Source of the DNA: Gammaproteobacteria bacterium | Lineage (GTDB): Bacteria > Pseudomonadota > Gammaproteobacteria > Chromatiales > Chromatiaceae | Length of the DNA stretch: 64,000 bases | Assembly: GCA_009929855.1 (NCBI GenBank) | Contig: RZZN01000002.1 | Coordinates: forward strand, 1-64,000 | Reading direction: 5' to 3' | Position numbers and translations under genes: made by a program | Notes under the pieces: model-generated | Database searches by the model: none | Told to the model about the DNA's origin: nothing | Seen by the model: only the letters and a program-made list of their open reading frames with translations | Shown: positions 8,740 to 18,129 of the stretch, one piece after another | How positions within the stretch are numbered: position 1 is the stretch's first letter | How the letters are laid out: every line of letters begins with the position of its first letter

Positions 8740-10026
8740 CTAGACCGGATCGCGCCCGAGCGCTCGATGACCGATATCGCGCCGATAGAAGCAGTCTTGC
8801 CAATGGATGTCGCGGATCGCTTGGTAGGCGTGTGACTGGGCCGCCGCGACCGTCTCACCCAGCGCGGTGACGCAGAGCACGCGTCCGCCGTTGGTCAGGA
8901 TCTGCCTGTCCGCGGCCCGAGTGCCGGCGTGGAAGACCTTGATGTCGGCCGGCAGCGCCACGTCCAACCCGCTGATGGGATGTCCGACCTCGTAATGTTC
9001 CGGATAGCCGCCCGCGGCCATCACTACACCGAGCGCGGGTCGTGGATCCCAGCGTGCCTCGGACTGATCCAGACGTCCAGCGAGCGCGTCCAGACAGAGC
9101 TCGACCAAGTCGGATTCCAATCGCATCAGCAGCGGCTGAGTCTCTGGATCACCGAGACGGCAGTTGTATTCCAAGACCTTGGGTGAGCCGTTGGGCGCGA
9201 TCATGAGCCCAGCATAGAGGAATCCGACATAAGGGATCCCCTCGGCGGCGAGCCCAGCGACGGTCGGCTCGATGACCTCGCGCATGATCCGCCGATGGAC
9301 CTCTGGGGTGACCACGGGCGCTGGTGAATAGGCGCCCATCCCTCCTGTGTTGGGACCGCGGTCGCCATCGTCGCGCGCCTTGTGATCCTGCGAGGTGGCC
9401 AGAGGGAGGATGTGCTCGCCATCGACCATGACGATGAAGCTCGCCTCTTCGCCAGTGAGCCATTCCTCGATGACGACCCGCGAGCCGGCGTGACCGAAAC
9501 GACCAGTGCCCAGCATGTCCTCGATGGCGCGCTCGGCGGTGGCCAGATCCCCGGCCAGGATGACGCCCTTGCCAGCGGCGAGCCCATCGGCCTTGATCAC
9601 GATCGGCGCGCCAACCGCGCGCAGATGGGCGAGCGCGGGCTCGGCCTCAGTGAAGACGGCGTAGTCGGCGGTCGGGATCCGATGGCGGGCCAGGAAGTCC
9701 TTGGTGAATGCCTTCGATCCCTCGAGCTGCGCGGCGGCTTGCGATGGACCGAAACAGGCCAGACCGGCGGCGGTGAAGGCGTCGACGAGTCCGGCGACCA
9801 GTGGCGCCTCGGGACCAACGATGGTCAGCGCGATCGACTGCTCGCGCGCGAAACGCACCAACGCCGGGATCTCCTCGGCGGCGATCGGCAAGTTCTCGAC
9901 CTTGGGCTCGCGCGCCGTGCCGCCATTGCCGGGGGCCACGTAGACATGCTCGACGAGCGGTGAACGGGCCACCTTCCAGGCCAAGGCATGCTCGCGTCCG
10001 CCCGCGCCGATGATCAGGATCTTCAT
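8740..10026 (-). CDS. purD: Phosphoribosylamine--glycine ligase
   Basis: The 428-residue protein starts MKILIIGAGGREHALAWK and has the ATP-grasp features IKADGLAAGKGV and EYNCRLGDPETQ. It catalyses the second step of de novo purine synthesis, making glycinamide ribonucleotide from phosphoribosylamine, glycine and ATP. The ORF track extends to 10362, but that part is out-of-gene read-through over lpxA; ATG 10026 gives the normal family length. It follows purH and the lpxA-type gene on the same strand, so it may belong to their transcript. Confidence 0.95.
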   Translation of the reverse strand: MKILIIGAGGREHALAWKVARSPLVEHVYVAPGNGGTAREPKVENLPIAAEEIPALVRFAREQSIALTIVGPEAPLVAGLVDAFTAAGLACFGPSQAAAQLEGSKAFTKDFLARHRIPTADYAVFTEAEPALAHLRAVGAPIVIKADGLAAGKGVILAGDLATAERAIEDMLGTGRFGHAGSRVVIEEWLTGEEASFIVMVDGEHILPLATSQDHKARDDGDRGPNTGGMGAYSPAPVVTPEVHRRIMREVIEPTVAGLAAEGIPYVGFLYAGLMIAPNGSPKVLEYNCRLGDPETQPLLMRLESDLVELCLDALAGRLDQSEARWDPRPALGVVMAAGGYPEHYEVGHPISGLDVALPADIKVFHAGTRAADRQILTNGGRVLCVTALGETVAAAQSHAYQAIRDIHWQDCFYRRDIGHRALGRDPV

Positions 10027-10162
10027 GTTCGATGCTTCCCCTCGGTCAAGCGCCCGCACGCTGGGGCCGGACCGATCGCTGTTACCGGTGTCGAGCCGTC
10101 TTGACCCTGGTCGTGACGCCGACTGATGCCAGCCTGGCGCGCCGCGATCAGGGCGGCTCGGG

Positions 10163-10939
10163 TCAATTGAAGGAGACGATACCGCGTCGGCTCGACTCGA
10201 TGAATTGCACGATCTGTCGGGTCTCGGGCCCGGGATACTCCTGCTCGGCGCGCACCAGTGCCTCGGCCAAGCGCAGCCCGGAGCGAAAGACCAGGCGGTA
10301 GACCGCCTTGATCTGATTGCGCTGCTCTTGCGAGAAACCGGCGCGCCGCAGGGCCACGACATTCAGCCCCAGATAGCGCGCGCGATGACCATCGACCAGG
10401 ACGAAGGGTGGAACATCCTGAGTCACCGAGGTGCCGCCCGAGACCATCACGAAATCGGCGACTCGACAGAATTGGTGGATGGCAACATGACCGGAGAGGA
10501 AGGTGCGGTTCCCGATCTCGACATGACCACCCAGGGTTGCGGTGTTGGCGAAGATATTGTGGTCGCCCATGACGCTGTCATGACCGACATGGGCGAAGGC
10601 CATCAGATAATTGTGACTGCCGATCCGCGTCCCGGCCGCGGTCTTGCAGCCGCAGCTGATGTTCACCGACTCCTTGAAGTGGTTGTGGTCACCGATGATC
10701 AAGGGGCGCGCGGACTCGGGACGAAACCCCAGATCCTGTGGCTCGGCTCCGATCGTGGCGCCATGACAGACCCGGTTGTGGGCGCCCATGTGGGTCACGC
10801 CGAAGATCCGCACGCAGGAGTCGATGCGGCAGCCCGGGCCGATGACGGCCCCGGACTCGATGATCGAATAGGCCCCGATGCTGGCGGTCTCGTGTACGAG
10901 CGCGCCGTCCTCGATGATGGCGGTAGGATGGATCGTCAT
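10163..10939 (-). CDS. lpxA: Acyl-ACP--UDP-N-acetylglucosamine O-acyltransferase (LpxA family)
   Basis: The 258-residue protein is built of hexapeptide repeats (left-handed beta-helix). It retains the catalytic histidine region [11 protein letters not shown], the GGHVEIG and IHQFCRV segments, and QDVPP before the helical C-terminus. LpxA starts lipid A synthesis by transferring a 3-hydroxyacyl chain to UDP-GlcNAc. The residue equivalent to E. coli Gly173 seems to be glycine, which in that enzyme allows C14 chains; this alignment was done by eye. The gene lies alone between purH and purD rather than in an lpxD-fabZ-lpxA-lpxB cluster, so it may be a second copy. Confidence 0.85.
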   Translation of the reverse strand: MTIHPTAIIEDGALVHETASIGAYSIIESGAVIGPGCRIDSCVRIFGVTHMGAHNRVCHGATIGAEPQDLGFRPESARPLIIGDHNHFKESVNISCGCKTAAGTRIGSHNYLMAFAHVGHDSVMGDHNIFANTATLGGHVEIGNRTFLSGHVAIHQFCRVADFVMVSGGTSVTQDVPPFVLVDGHRARYLGLNVVALRRAGFSQEQRNQIKAVYRLVFRSGLRLAEALVRAEQEYPGPETRQIVQFIESSRRGIVSFN

Positions 10940-11022
10940 GGTGGATCCGCGCTGGTGGGTGACAGGTGGTCGACGCCAGGCGGCCGAGCCAACCCATGGC
11001 AGGCTCGGCCGTCAAGCAGGAA

Positions 11023-12591
11023 TCAGTGACGAAAATGGCGCATCCCGGTGAAGACCATCGCCATCCCGTGGGCGTCGGCGGCGGCGATGACCTCCTCGTC
11101 GCGCATGGATCCACCGGGCTGGATGACGGCCGTGATGCCCGCCGCCGCCGCCTGGTCGATGCCGTCGCGGAAGGGGAAGAAGGCATCCGACGCCATGACC
11201 GCCCCGGCGACCGCCAGACCGGCCTGCTCGGCCTTGATGGCGGCGATGCGCGCCGAGTTGACCCGGCTCATCTGGCCTGCTCCGACCCCAATGGTCATGG
11301 CGTCGCGGCCGTAGACGATGGCGTTGGACTTGACGAGCTTGGCCACCCGCCAGGTGAAGAGCAGGTCGGCCAGCTCTTGCTCGGTCGGGGCGCGGGCGGT
11401 GACGGTGCGGATCGCTTCGGTCAGGCGCAGATCGGCATCCTGTACCAGTAGACCACCATTGATGCGCTTGAAATCGAGTCGATCGACGAGCTCGCTGCTC
11501 CATTCGCCGCATTCGAGCAGCCGCACGTTCTGCTTGGCCGCGATGATCCCGCGCGCCGCCTCGGAGACCGCCGGGGCAATGATCACCTCGACGAACTGAC
11601 GCTCGATGATCCGCTGCGCGGTCGCCTCGTCGAGCGCTTGGTTGACGGCGATGATGCCGCCGAAGGCCGATTCCGGATCCGTGCTGTAGGCCCGCTCATA
11701 GGCCTCGAGGAGGTTCGCGCCCAAGGCGACGCCACAAGGGTTGGCATGCTTGACGATGACACAGGCCGGTCCCTCGTGGAACTGCTTGACACATTCCAGT
11801 GCCGCGTCCGTGTCCGCGATGTTGTTGTAGGACAGCTCCTTGCCTTGCAGCTGGCGAGCGGTCGCGACACTGGTCTCCAGCTTGCCCGACTCGACGTAGA
11901 AGGCCGCGCGTTGATGCGGATTCTCACCGTAGCGCATCGTCTGCTTGCGTGTGAATTGCAGACTCATGGTGCGCGGGAAGTCACCCGGCCGAGCGTCGGG
12001 CAGACGCGAGCCGAGATGGTTGGCGATGGCCCCATCGTAACGGGCGGTGTGCTCGAAGACCTTGACCGCCAGATCCAAGCGCAATGCGTCGCTCACCCCG
12101 CCCTGCTCGGCGAGTGCGGCGATGATCCGTGGATAGTCCGCCGGGTCGACCACCACGGTCACGCTCGCATGATTCTTGGCCGCGGCGCGCAACAGGGTCG
12201 GCCCACCGATATCGATGTTCTCGATCGCGGTGGCCAGGTCGCAGCCCGGATCCGCCACCGTCTGCTCGAATGGATAGAGATTGACCACGACCAGATCGAT
12301 GGGCTTGATGCCGTTCTCGCGCATCACCCGTTCGTCCAATCCGCGGCGTCCGAGGATCCCCCCATGGATGCGGGGGTGCAGGGTCTTGACCCGACCATCC
12401 ATCATTTCGGGAAAACCGGTGTACTCCGAGACCTCGATGACCGGGATCTCCTGCTCGGTGAGCAGCTGCGAGGTCCCGCCGGTGGAGATGATCTCGACCC
12501 CGCGGGCGGCGAGCGCCCGCGCGAAGTCGACGAGTCCGGTCTTGTCGGAGACACTGATGAGTGCGCGGTGAATGGTCTGCATGACGCTCAA
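11023..12591 (-). CDS. purH: Bifunctional AICAR transformylase/IMP cyclohydrolase
   Basis: The 522-residue protein has the N-terminal MGS-like cyclohydrolase domain ([23 protein letters not shown]) and the C-terminal transformylase domain with KHANPCGVA and GAGQMSRV. It performs the last two steps of IMP synthesis from AICAR and 10-formyl-tetrahydrofolate. A second in-frame ATG ([10 protein letters not shown]) at 12582 is an alternative start. It is downstream of fis with only 31 bases between, so it may share that transcript. Confidence 0.96.
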   Translation of the reverse strand: MSVMQTIHRALISVSDKTGLVDFARALAARGVEIISTGGTSQLLTEQEIPVIEVSEYTGFPEMMDGRVKTLHPRIHGGILGRRGLDERVMRENGIKPIDLVVVNLYPFEQTVADPGCDLATAIENIDIGGPTLLRAAAKNHASVTVVVDPADYPRIIAALAEQGGVSDALRLDLAVKVFEHTARYDGAIANHLGSRLPDARPGDFPRTMSLQFTRKQTMRYGENPHQRAAFYVESGKLETSVATARQLQGKELSYNNIADTDAALECVKQFHEGPACVIVKHANPCGVALGANLLEAYERAYSTDPESAFGGIIAVNQALDEATAQRIIERQFVEVIIAPAVSEAARGIIAAKQNVRLLECGEWSSELVDRLDFKRINGGLLVQDADLRLTEAIRTVTARAPTEQELADLLFTWRVAKLVKSNAIVYGRDAMTIGVGAGQMSRVNSARIAAIKAEQAGLAVAGAVMASDAFFPFRDGIDQAAAAGITAVIQPGGSMRDEEVIAAADAHGMAMVFTGMRHFRH

Positions 12592-12622
12592 CCTGACTGT
12601 GAAACCATGTGGTGGAGGTGTG

Positions 12623-12934
12623 TCAGCCCTTGGCCCGTGCGATCCCGCGCAGGACGAGCCGTTTGCGCAGTGTCGCCCGGGTCATGCCGAGCATCTTCGC
12701 GGCTTGGCTGAGATTGCCGTTGGTGTGTGCCATGACCGTTTCGAAGAGTGGACGCTCGACCTCTTCCATGACGAGTGCGTACAGATCGGTCACCTCGTGT
12801 CCTCCCATGTTGTCGAGATAAAAGCACAGGGCATCACGCACGGATTTGCTCAATGGATCGTTGCCATCGGTCTTGGCGAGACCCGGACCGGAGGCGATCG
12901 GTTCGGTGACAGGGTCCGGGCTGGTTGTCTTCAT
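12623..12934 (-). CDS. fis: DNA-binding protein Fis
   Basis: The product has 103 residues with the typical C-terminal helix-turn-helix ([21 protein letters not shown]) and the [11 protein letters not shown] core. Fis bends DNA and regulates ribosomal and growth-phase genes. Its ATG overlaps the dusB stop by four bases, reproducing the conserved dusB-fis operon of gammaproteobacteria. Confidence 0.95.
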   Translation of the reverse strand: MKTTSPDPVTEPIASGPGLAKTDGNDPLSKSVRDALCFYLDNMGGHEVTDLYALVMEEVERPLFETVMAHTNGNLSQAAKMLGMTRATLRKRLVLRGIARAKG

Positions 12935-13929
12935 GCGGCTCGGGTCTCCATCTCAAGGCGGCGCTCGAAGAAGGCCGCGACGCGCGCCAACTGCTCGGCG
13001 GGGGTCTCGATCCGGTTGATCGTGTCCCTGAATGATGCGGCGCCTGGCAGATGATGGCTGTACCAGGCGATGTGCTTGCGCGCGATGCGCACCCCCGCGG
13101 AGGCGCCGTAAAAGTGGTAAATGGACTCCAGGTGCTCGCGCAGCAGTGCCAGGATCCAGTCGGGTGGAGGCTCGGCCGGCAGGATGCCCGTATCGAGGAA
13201 AGCGGCGATGTCCCGGAAGATCCAAGGGCGGCCTCGGGCCGCGCGCCCGATCATGATAGCATCGGCGCCGGTGGCGTGCAGGACCGCTTTGGCCCGTGCG
13301 GGGGTGGTGATGTCGCCATTGGCGATCAGCGGGATCGGGATACTGGAGCGGATCTCGCGCAGCGTCTCGTACTCCGCGGGGACCGCGTAGCCGCAGGAGC
13401 GGGTGCGCCCATGCACGGTCAAGGCGGCGATGCCAGCGTCGTAGGCGAGCGCGGCGATCCGCGCGGCATTGCGGGTCTGCGGCGACCAGCCGGTGCGGAT
13501 CTTGAGCGTCACCGGCACCGTGACGGCGGCGACCACGGCCGCGAGGATGCGCCCGACCAATGACTCATCGCGCAGCAGCGCCGCGCCGGCGGCCTGTTTG
13601 CAGACCTTCTTGGCCGGACAACCCATGTTGATGTCGATGATGTCGGCGCCTAGGTCGACGCTGGCGCGTGCCGCGCGCGCCATCGCCAGTGGGTCGGCGC
13701 CGACGATCTGCGCCCAGACTGGCCCGGACTCTCCTCGATAGTCGAGCCGTCGAGCCGATTTGGGGGTCGCCCAGAGCGCGGTGCTTGCGGACACCATCTC
13801 GGCGACCGTGGTCCCAGCGCCGAGACGGCGGCAGAGTGCGCGAAACGGCCGGTCGCTGATCCCCGCCATCGGCGCCAGGATCAGGTTGGTCTCGAATCGA
13901 TGCGGGCCGATCGCGAAGGGCGTGGGCAT
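12931..13929 (-). CDS. dusB: tRNA-dihydrouridine synthase B
   Basis: The 332-residue FMN enzyme has LAPMAGISDRPFR at the N-terminus, the NMGCPAKKVCK motif with the catalytic cysteine, and VHGRTRSCGY. It reduces uridine to dihydrouridine in tRNA. The length matches DusB, and direct coupling to fis supports the B subtype. It starts 38 bases after the prmA stop, so prmA-dusB-fis may be one operon. Confidence 0.95.
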   Translation of the reverse strand: MPTPFAIGPHRFETNLILAPMAGISDRPFRALCRRLGAGTTVAEMVSASTALWATPKSARRLDYRGESGPVWAQIVGADPLAMARAARASVDLGADIIDINMGCPAKKVCKQAAGAALLRDESLVGRILAAVVAAVTVPVTLKIRTGWSPQTRNAARIAALAYDAGIAALTVHGRTRSCGYAVPAEYETLREIRSSIPIPLIANGDITTPARAKAVLHATGADAIMIGRAARGRPWIFRDIAAFLDTGILPAEPPPDWILALLREHLESIYHFYGASAGVRIARKHIAWYSHHLPGAASFRDTINRIETPAEQLARVAAFFERRLEMETRAA

Positions 13930-13967
13930 GGGGCTGGTCGAGGTCGTGCCGACAGACGCGGGCGCGA

Positions 13968-14846
13968 TCAGCGACGGCTGCCGCTGATCAGCGCCCAGTC
14001 CTCGCGCACGCGCGGCGGGTCGAGCAGGAGCGCCGCGGCGTAGGCTTGGCTGACCGACTCGACCTGCTCCTGGAGCACGCCAGAGAGCGCCATTCGCCCG
14101 CCCGGACGCAGCGCGGCGATCAACCGTGGGGCGAGCGTGATGAGGGGGCCGGCCAGGATGTTGGCGACGACACGATCGACTGGCGTGGCCTGTGGATCGG
14201 CCGGTGTCTGGATGAGGATGCGCTCGGCGACCTGATTGGCCAGGGCGTTCGCGCGCGTCGCCGTCAGTGCCTGGGGATCATGGTCGATGGCGATGGCGCG
14301 CGCGGCGCCGAGTCGCAGCGCCGCGATCGCGAGGATTCCCGAGCCGCAACCATAATCGAGCACCGTCTTGCCCGCGAGATCCGTCCCGTCGAGCCATTCC
14401 AGACAGAGTGCCGTCGTTGGATGATGCCCCGTTCCGAAGGCCAGTCCCGGATCCAGTGTGACCACGACGGCGTCCGGATCACCCGCGGCTTGACCTTGTG
14501 GACAGATCCACAGACGCCTGCCGAAACGCGTCGGCTTGAAGGTGTCGAGCCAGACCCGCTCCCAGACCTGATCGGCGATCCGATCGATCCGTGGTGTCGC
14601 GCCAGGATGTGCTCCAAGCTGGCGCGCGAGCTCACCGACCCGTGCCGCGCTCTCGCTGTCGTCCTCGAAGAGTGCCGTGACGATGATCCGCGACCAGAGT
14701 GGTGTCTCGCCAGGCGCCGGCTCGAGCTGTGGCTCGTCGCCTGCGTCGGTGTAGGTGACCGACAGTGCCCCCGCTGATTCCAGCCAGTCACTGATCCGCT
14801 CGGCGGCGCTCTTCGGGATCTCGATGGAGAGTTGCAGCCAGGGCAT
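13968..14846 (-). CDS. prmA: Ribosomal protein L11 methyltransferase
   Basis: The 292-residue protein begins MPWLQLSIE and has the SAM-binding motif VLDYGCGSGILAIAA with the preceding LDPGLAFGTGHHPTT typical of PrmA. It trimethylates ribosomal protein L11. The ORF track starts 17 residues further upstream; ATG 14846 gives the conserved N-terminus. It lies upstream of dusB-fis and downstream of acc genes, as in many relatives. Confidence 0.94.
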   Translation of the reverse strand: MPWLQLSIEIPKSAAERISDWLESAGALSVTYTDAGDEPQLEPAPGETPLWSRIIVTALFEDDSESAARVGELARQLGAHPGATPRIDRIADQVWERVWLDTFKPTRFGRRLWICPQGQAAGDPDAVVVTLDPGLAFGTGHHPTTALCLEWLDGTDLAGKTVLDYGCGSGILAIAALRLGAARAIAIDHDPQALTATRANALANQVAERILIQTPADPQATPVDRVVANILAGPLITLAPRLIAALRPGGRMALSGVLQEQVESVSQAYAAALLLDPPRVREDWALISGSRR

Positions 14847-15092
14847 CAGTGGAACGCTCGCCGAACCCGCGCTGTCAGGTCGAGGCGCGGCGCGCACGCC
14901 CGGCCCGATCGCTGCGTTGGTCTGCTGTGATGGGGTACCGTGTCGCCTGTGTGCATGGTTGTTGGGTTTCTCGCCGTGGGCTGGACGCGTGAATGGAGGC
15001 GCGAGTCAAGGGCGGCGACGAGGCCGGATGCCGTCCACCGTCCACGGCTGTGCCGTGCTTGAAGCCCGTGGGGCTCGTGTGCGTCGCTCTGG

Positions 15093-16442
15093 TCAGAGTC
15101 CGAGCTTTTTCTCGAGATAGTGGATATTGGCGCCGCCAGCGAGGAATGCACCATCCTTCATGATCGAGCGTTGCAGCTTGATGTTGGTGCTGATGCCGTC
15201 GATCACGGTCTCGCGCAAGGCATTGCACATGCGGGCGATGGCGGATTCGCGGTCCTCGCCGTGGGTGATCAGCTTGCCGATCATGGAGTCGTAGTAACGC
15301 GGGACCGTGTATCCGGAATAGATGTGGGTCTCGAGCCGGACGCCAGGGCCGCCCGGTGCATGAAACTCGGTGATCTTGCCCGGGCTGGGCATGAAGGTCT
15401 CGGAGTCCTCGGCGTTGATCCGACATTCCACGGCATGCCCGCGGATCGAGATGTCCTCTTGTCGATAACGCAGCTGATCGCCAGCGGCGATGAGGATCTG
15501 CTCCTTGACGATGTCCACGCCCGTGATCATCTCGGTCACCGGATGCTCGACCTGGACCCGGGTGTTCATCTCGATGAAGTAGAAACAGCCATTCTCGTAG
15601 AGGAACTCGAAGGTGCCGGCGCCGCGATAGCCGATGGTCCGACAGGCCTCGGCGCAGCGCTCACCGATCTCGCGGCGCTGGGCCTCGCTGATGCCGGGGG
15701 CGGGCGCCTCTTCGACCACCTTCTGATGACGACGCTGCATCGAGCAGTCACGCTCGCCGAGATGGATGGCGTTGCCGTGCTGGTCGGCAAGCACCTGGAA
15801 TTCGACATGTCGGGGGTTTTCCAGGTACTTCTCCATGTAGACCATGTCGTTGTTGAAGGCCGCGGCGGCCTCGGCCCGGGTCAATGAGATGGCATTCAGA
15901 AGCGTGGCCTCGGAATGCACGACGCGCATCCCGCGCCCCCCACCACCGCCGGAGGCCTTGATGATGACCGGATAACCGATCGCGCGGGCCAACTCGAGCG
16001 TGCGTTTCTTGTCGTCGTCGAGCGGTCCGTCGGAGCCTGGCACGCATGGCACGCCGGCGGCACGCATGGCCTGGATCGCCGAAACCTTGTCGCCCATCAA
16101 GCGGATGGTCTCGGGGCGCGGTCCGATGAAGATGAAGCCCGAGCGTTCCACCCGCTCCGCGAAATCAGCGTTCTCAGAGAGAAAGCCATAGCCAGGATGG
16201 ACGGCCACCGTGTCGGTGACTTCGGCGGCGCTGATGATGGCCGGGACATTGAGATAGCTATGCAGCGAGGGCGGTGGTCCGATACAGACTGATTCGTCGG
16301 CCAGCAGCACGTGCTTGAGGTCGCGATCGGCCTCCGAATGCACCGCGACCGTCTTGATGCCGAGCTCGCGACAGGCGCGCAGGATCCGCAGGGCGATCTC
16401 GCCCCGGTTCGCAATCAGAACCTTCTCGATCATAGCAGCCAT
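15093..16442 (-). CDS. accC: Acetyl-CoA carboxylase biotin carboxylase subunit
   Basis: The 449-residue protein starts with [20 protein letters not shown] and carries the ATP-grasp glycine-rich loop [16 protein letters not shown], and the catalytic [14 protein letters not shown]. It carboxylates the biotin of AccB with bicarbonate and ATP in the first step of fatty-acid synthesis. An in-frame ATG three codons later (16433) is an alternative start. It follows accB with a 76-base gap. Confidence 0.97.
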   Translation of the reverse strand: MAAMIEKVLIANRGEIALRILRACRELGIKTVAVHSEADRDLKHVLLADESVCIGPPPSLHSYLNVPAIISAAEVTDTVAVHPGYGFLSENADFAERVERSGFIFIGPRPETIRLMGDKVSAIQAMRAAGVPCVPGSDGPLDDDKKRTLELARAIGYPVIIKASGGGGGRGMRVVHSEATLLNAISLTRAEAAAAFNNDMVYMEKYLENPRHVEFQVLADQHGNAIHLGERDCSMQRRHQKVVEEAPAPGISEAQRREIGERCAEACRTIGYRGAGTFEFLYENGCFYFIEMNTRVQVEHPVTEMITGVDIVKEQILIAAGDQLRYRQEDISIRGHAVECRINAEDSETFMPSPGKITEFHAPGGPGVRLETHIYSGYTVPRYYDSMIGKLITHGEDRESAIARMCNALRETVIDGISTNIKLQRSIMKDGAFLAGGANIHYLEKKLGL

Positions 16443-16518
16443 GTTGAGGATATCTTCGCTGGGTGAAACCGGATGCCCGTGGCGCGGCTGGGCGCGATGA
16501 TCGAGCCGAGCGCGGCAC

Positions 16519-16980
16519 TCATTCGATGATGAACAAGGGCTGGTTGTACTCGACCGGTTGACCGTTCTCGACCAAGATCCGCTTGACCTTGCCGCCTTGC
16601 TCGCATTCGATCTGGTTGAGGATCTTCATGGCCTCGATGATGCAGAGTGTATCACCGGGCTTGACGCTCTGACCCTCCTCGACGAACGCCTTCGAGCCAG
16701 GCGACGGGGAGCGATAGAAGGTTCCGACCATCGGTGAGCGCACGATCTCGCCGCTGATCTCCTCGACCTCGTCCTCGGCGCTGCTCTCGGCCAATGCGGG
16801 AGCGGCTGACGCCACCCCGGCGGGCATGGGCATGGCTTGCGGCATGTAGACGGGCATGGCGCCACTGCCATGACGGCTGATGCGCACCGACTCCTCTCCC
16901 TCGTGGATCTCGATCTCCGCCACGTCGGATTGCTCCAACAACTCGATCAGCTTTTTTACCTTGCGGATATCCATGGTCAT
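16519..16980 (-). CDS. accB: Biotin carboxyl carrier protein of acetyl-CoA carboxylase
   Basis: The 153-residue protein has an N-terminal [13 protein letters not shown] segment, an alanine-rich linker, and the biotinyl domain with EAMKI, where Lys119 is the biotin site. The ATG at 16980 overlaps the aroQ stop by four bases; a second ATG at 16974 would give the classical MDIRK start. The aroQ-accB-accC order is conserved in gammaproteobacteria. Confidence 0.96.
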   Translation of the reverse strand: MTMDIRKVKKLIELLEQSDVAEIEIHEGEESVRISRHGSGAMPVYMPQAMPMPAGVASAAPALAESSAEDEVEEISGEIVRSPMVGTFYRSPSPGSKAFVEEGQSVKPGDTLCIIEAMKILNQIECEQGGKVKRILVENGQPVEYNQPLFIIE

Positions 16981-17438
16981 TGACTCTCATGCAATTGGGC
17001 TTGCGACAAGCGACTGACGGCGGCACGCAGGGCGAGCAGATAGCCTTCCGCCCCGAGTCCGCTGATCACGCCGACAGCGATGTCGGAGAAATAGGAGTGC
17101 GCGCGGAACGGCTCCCGGGCATGGACGTTGGACAGATGGACCTCGATGAACGGGATCCCGACCGCAAGCAGCGCATCGCGCAGCGCGACGCTGGTGTGCG
17201 TGAAGGCGGCCGGGTTGAAGATGATGAAGCGGACCTGCTCGATCGCGGCGCGATGGATGGCATCGATCAGGACATGCTCGGCATTGCTCTGTACCAGCTC
17301 GAGTGTCAACCCCTCGGCGCCTGCCATCTGTTGCAGCGCCTTCTCGATCTCGGCGAGGGTCGCGTGCCCGTAGTGGCCTGGCTCGCGGGCGCCGAGTAGA
17401 TTGAGGTTCGGTCCGTTCAGGACCAGGATCGCGGCCAT
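16977..17438 (-). CDS. aroQ: Type II 3-dehydroquinate dehydratase
   Basis: The 153-residue protein has the family signature [16 protein letters not shown] at the N-terminus, [10 protein letters not shown]-like [10 protein letters not shown], and [14 protein letters not shown]. It dehydrates 3-dehydroquinate in the shikimate pathway as a dodecamer. It is the first gene of the aroQ-accB-accC run, and its promoter probably lies in the 139-base gap upstream. Confidence 0.96.
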   Translation of the reverse strand: MAAILVLNGPNLNLLGAREPGHYGHATLAEIEKALQQMAGAEGLTLELVQSNAEHVLIDAIHRAAIEQVRFIIFNPAAFTHTSVALRDALLAVGIPFIEVHLSNVHAREPFRAHSYFSDIAVGVISGLGAEGYLLALRAAVSRLSQAQLHESQ

Positions 17439-17577
17439 TGGTCACATCGCTCATTGCTGCGGGTCATTGGGGTCACTGCGATTGCCATGTGCGCATCAGC
17501 GGTGAATCCGCGCGAATTGTGCTGATTTTGCGCGATCTTGTCCAGTTAGGGCAGACCCTAGGCCAGATGACGCGGGT

Positions 17578-18129
17578 CTAGTCACCGCTCAGCCCCGCCA
17601 GCTGCGCATCCAGGGTGGCTGCCGTGACCTCGCCGGCCCGACTGAAGACGCGCCGTCCGCCGCGATCGAAGATCACCGTGAAGGGCAGGGTCTCGAGTCG
17701 GTTGCCGAGCTGCTTGGAGAGTGCCATGGCCGCGGGATCGGCGATCAGGATGGGATAGTTGATCGGGGTGCTCGCGATGAAGGAGACGACGTCCTCGCGA
17801 CGATCGACCGCGATGCCGACGATCTGAATGCCATCACCGAGTCGTGCTTGGGTCTCGATGAGGAGCGGCAGCTCGCGCACGCAGGGCGGGCACCAGGTTG
17901 CCCAATAGTGGAGGATGACGATCTTTCCCGCCCATTCGTGGCTCTCGACCGGACGCCCATCGAGGTCGAGCAGGCTCAGCTCGGGCAGGATCTGGCGCTG
18001 GCTCGTGCCACGCTCGGCGGAGCCGTTGCGTGTGGCGGCATTGTCGAGCCAGCGCTGACCGAGGATCGCCGTGCCGATACTCATGACACCCGCCAGCAGC
18101 ACCACCAGCGCGATGCGCCAGACGCTCAT
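17578..18129 (-). CDS. TlpA-family membrane-anchored thiol:disulfide oxidoreductase
   Basis: The 183-residue protein has an N-terminal hydrophobic anchor (about 5-25) followed by a thioredoxin fold with WCPPC (Cys80, Cys83) and a cis-proline region ETLPFTV. It should act in the periplasm as a reductant of disulfides, for example in cytochrome c maturation. The ATG overlaps the stop of dsbD in an ATGA junction, so the membrane reductase DsbD is the probable electron donor. The precise substrate is unknown. Confidence 0.88.
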   Translation of the reverse strand: MSVWRIALVVLLAGVMSIGTAILGQRWLDNAATRNGSAERGTSQRQILPELSLLDLDGRPVESHEWAGKIVILHYWATWCPPCVRELPLLIETQARLGDGIQIVGIAVDRREDVVSFIASTPINYPILIADPAAMALSKQLGNRLETLPFTVIFDRGGRRVFSRAGEVTAATLDAQLAGLSGD

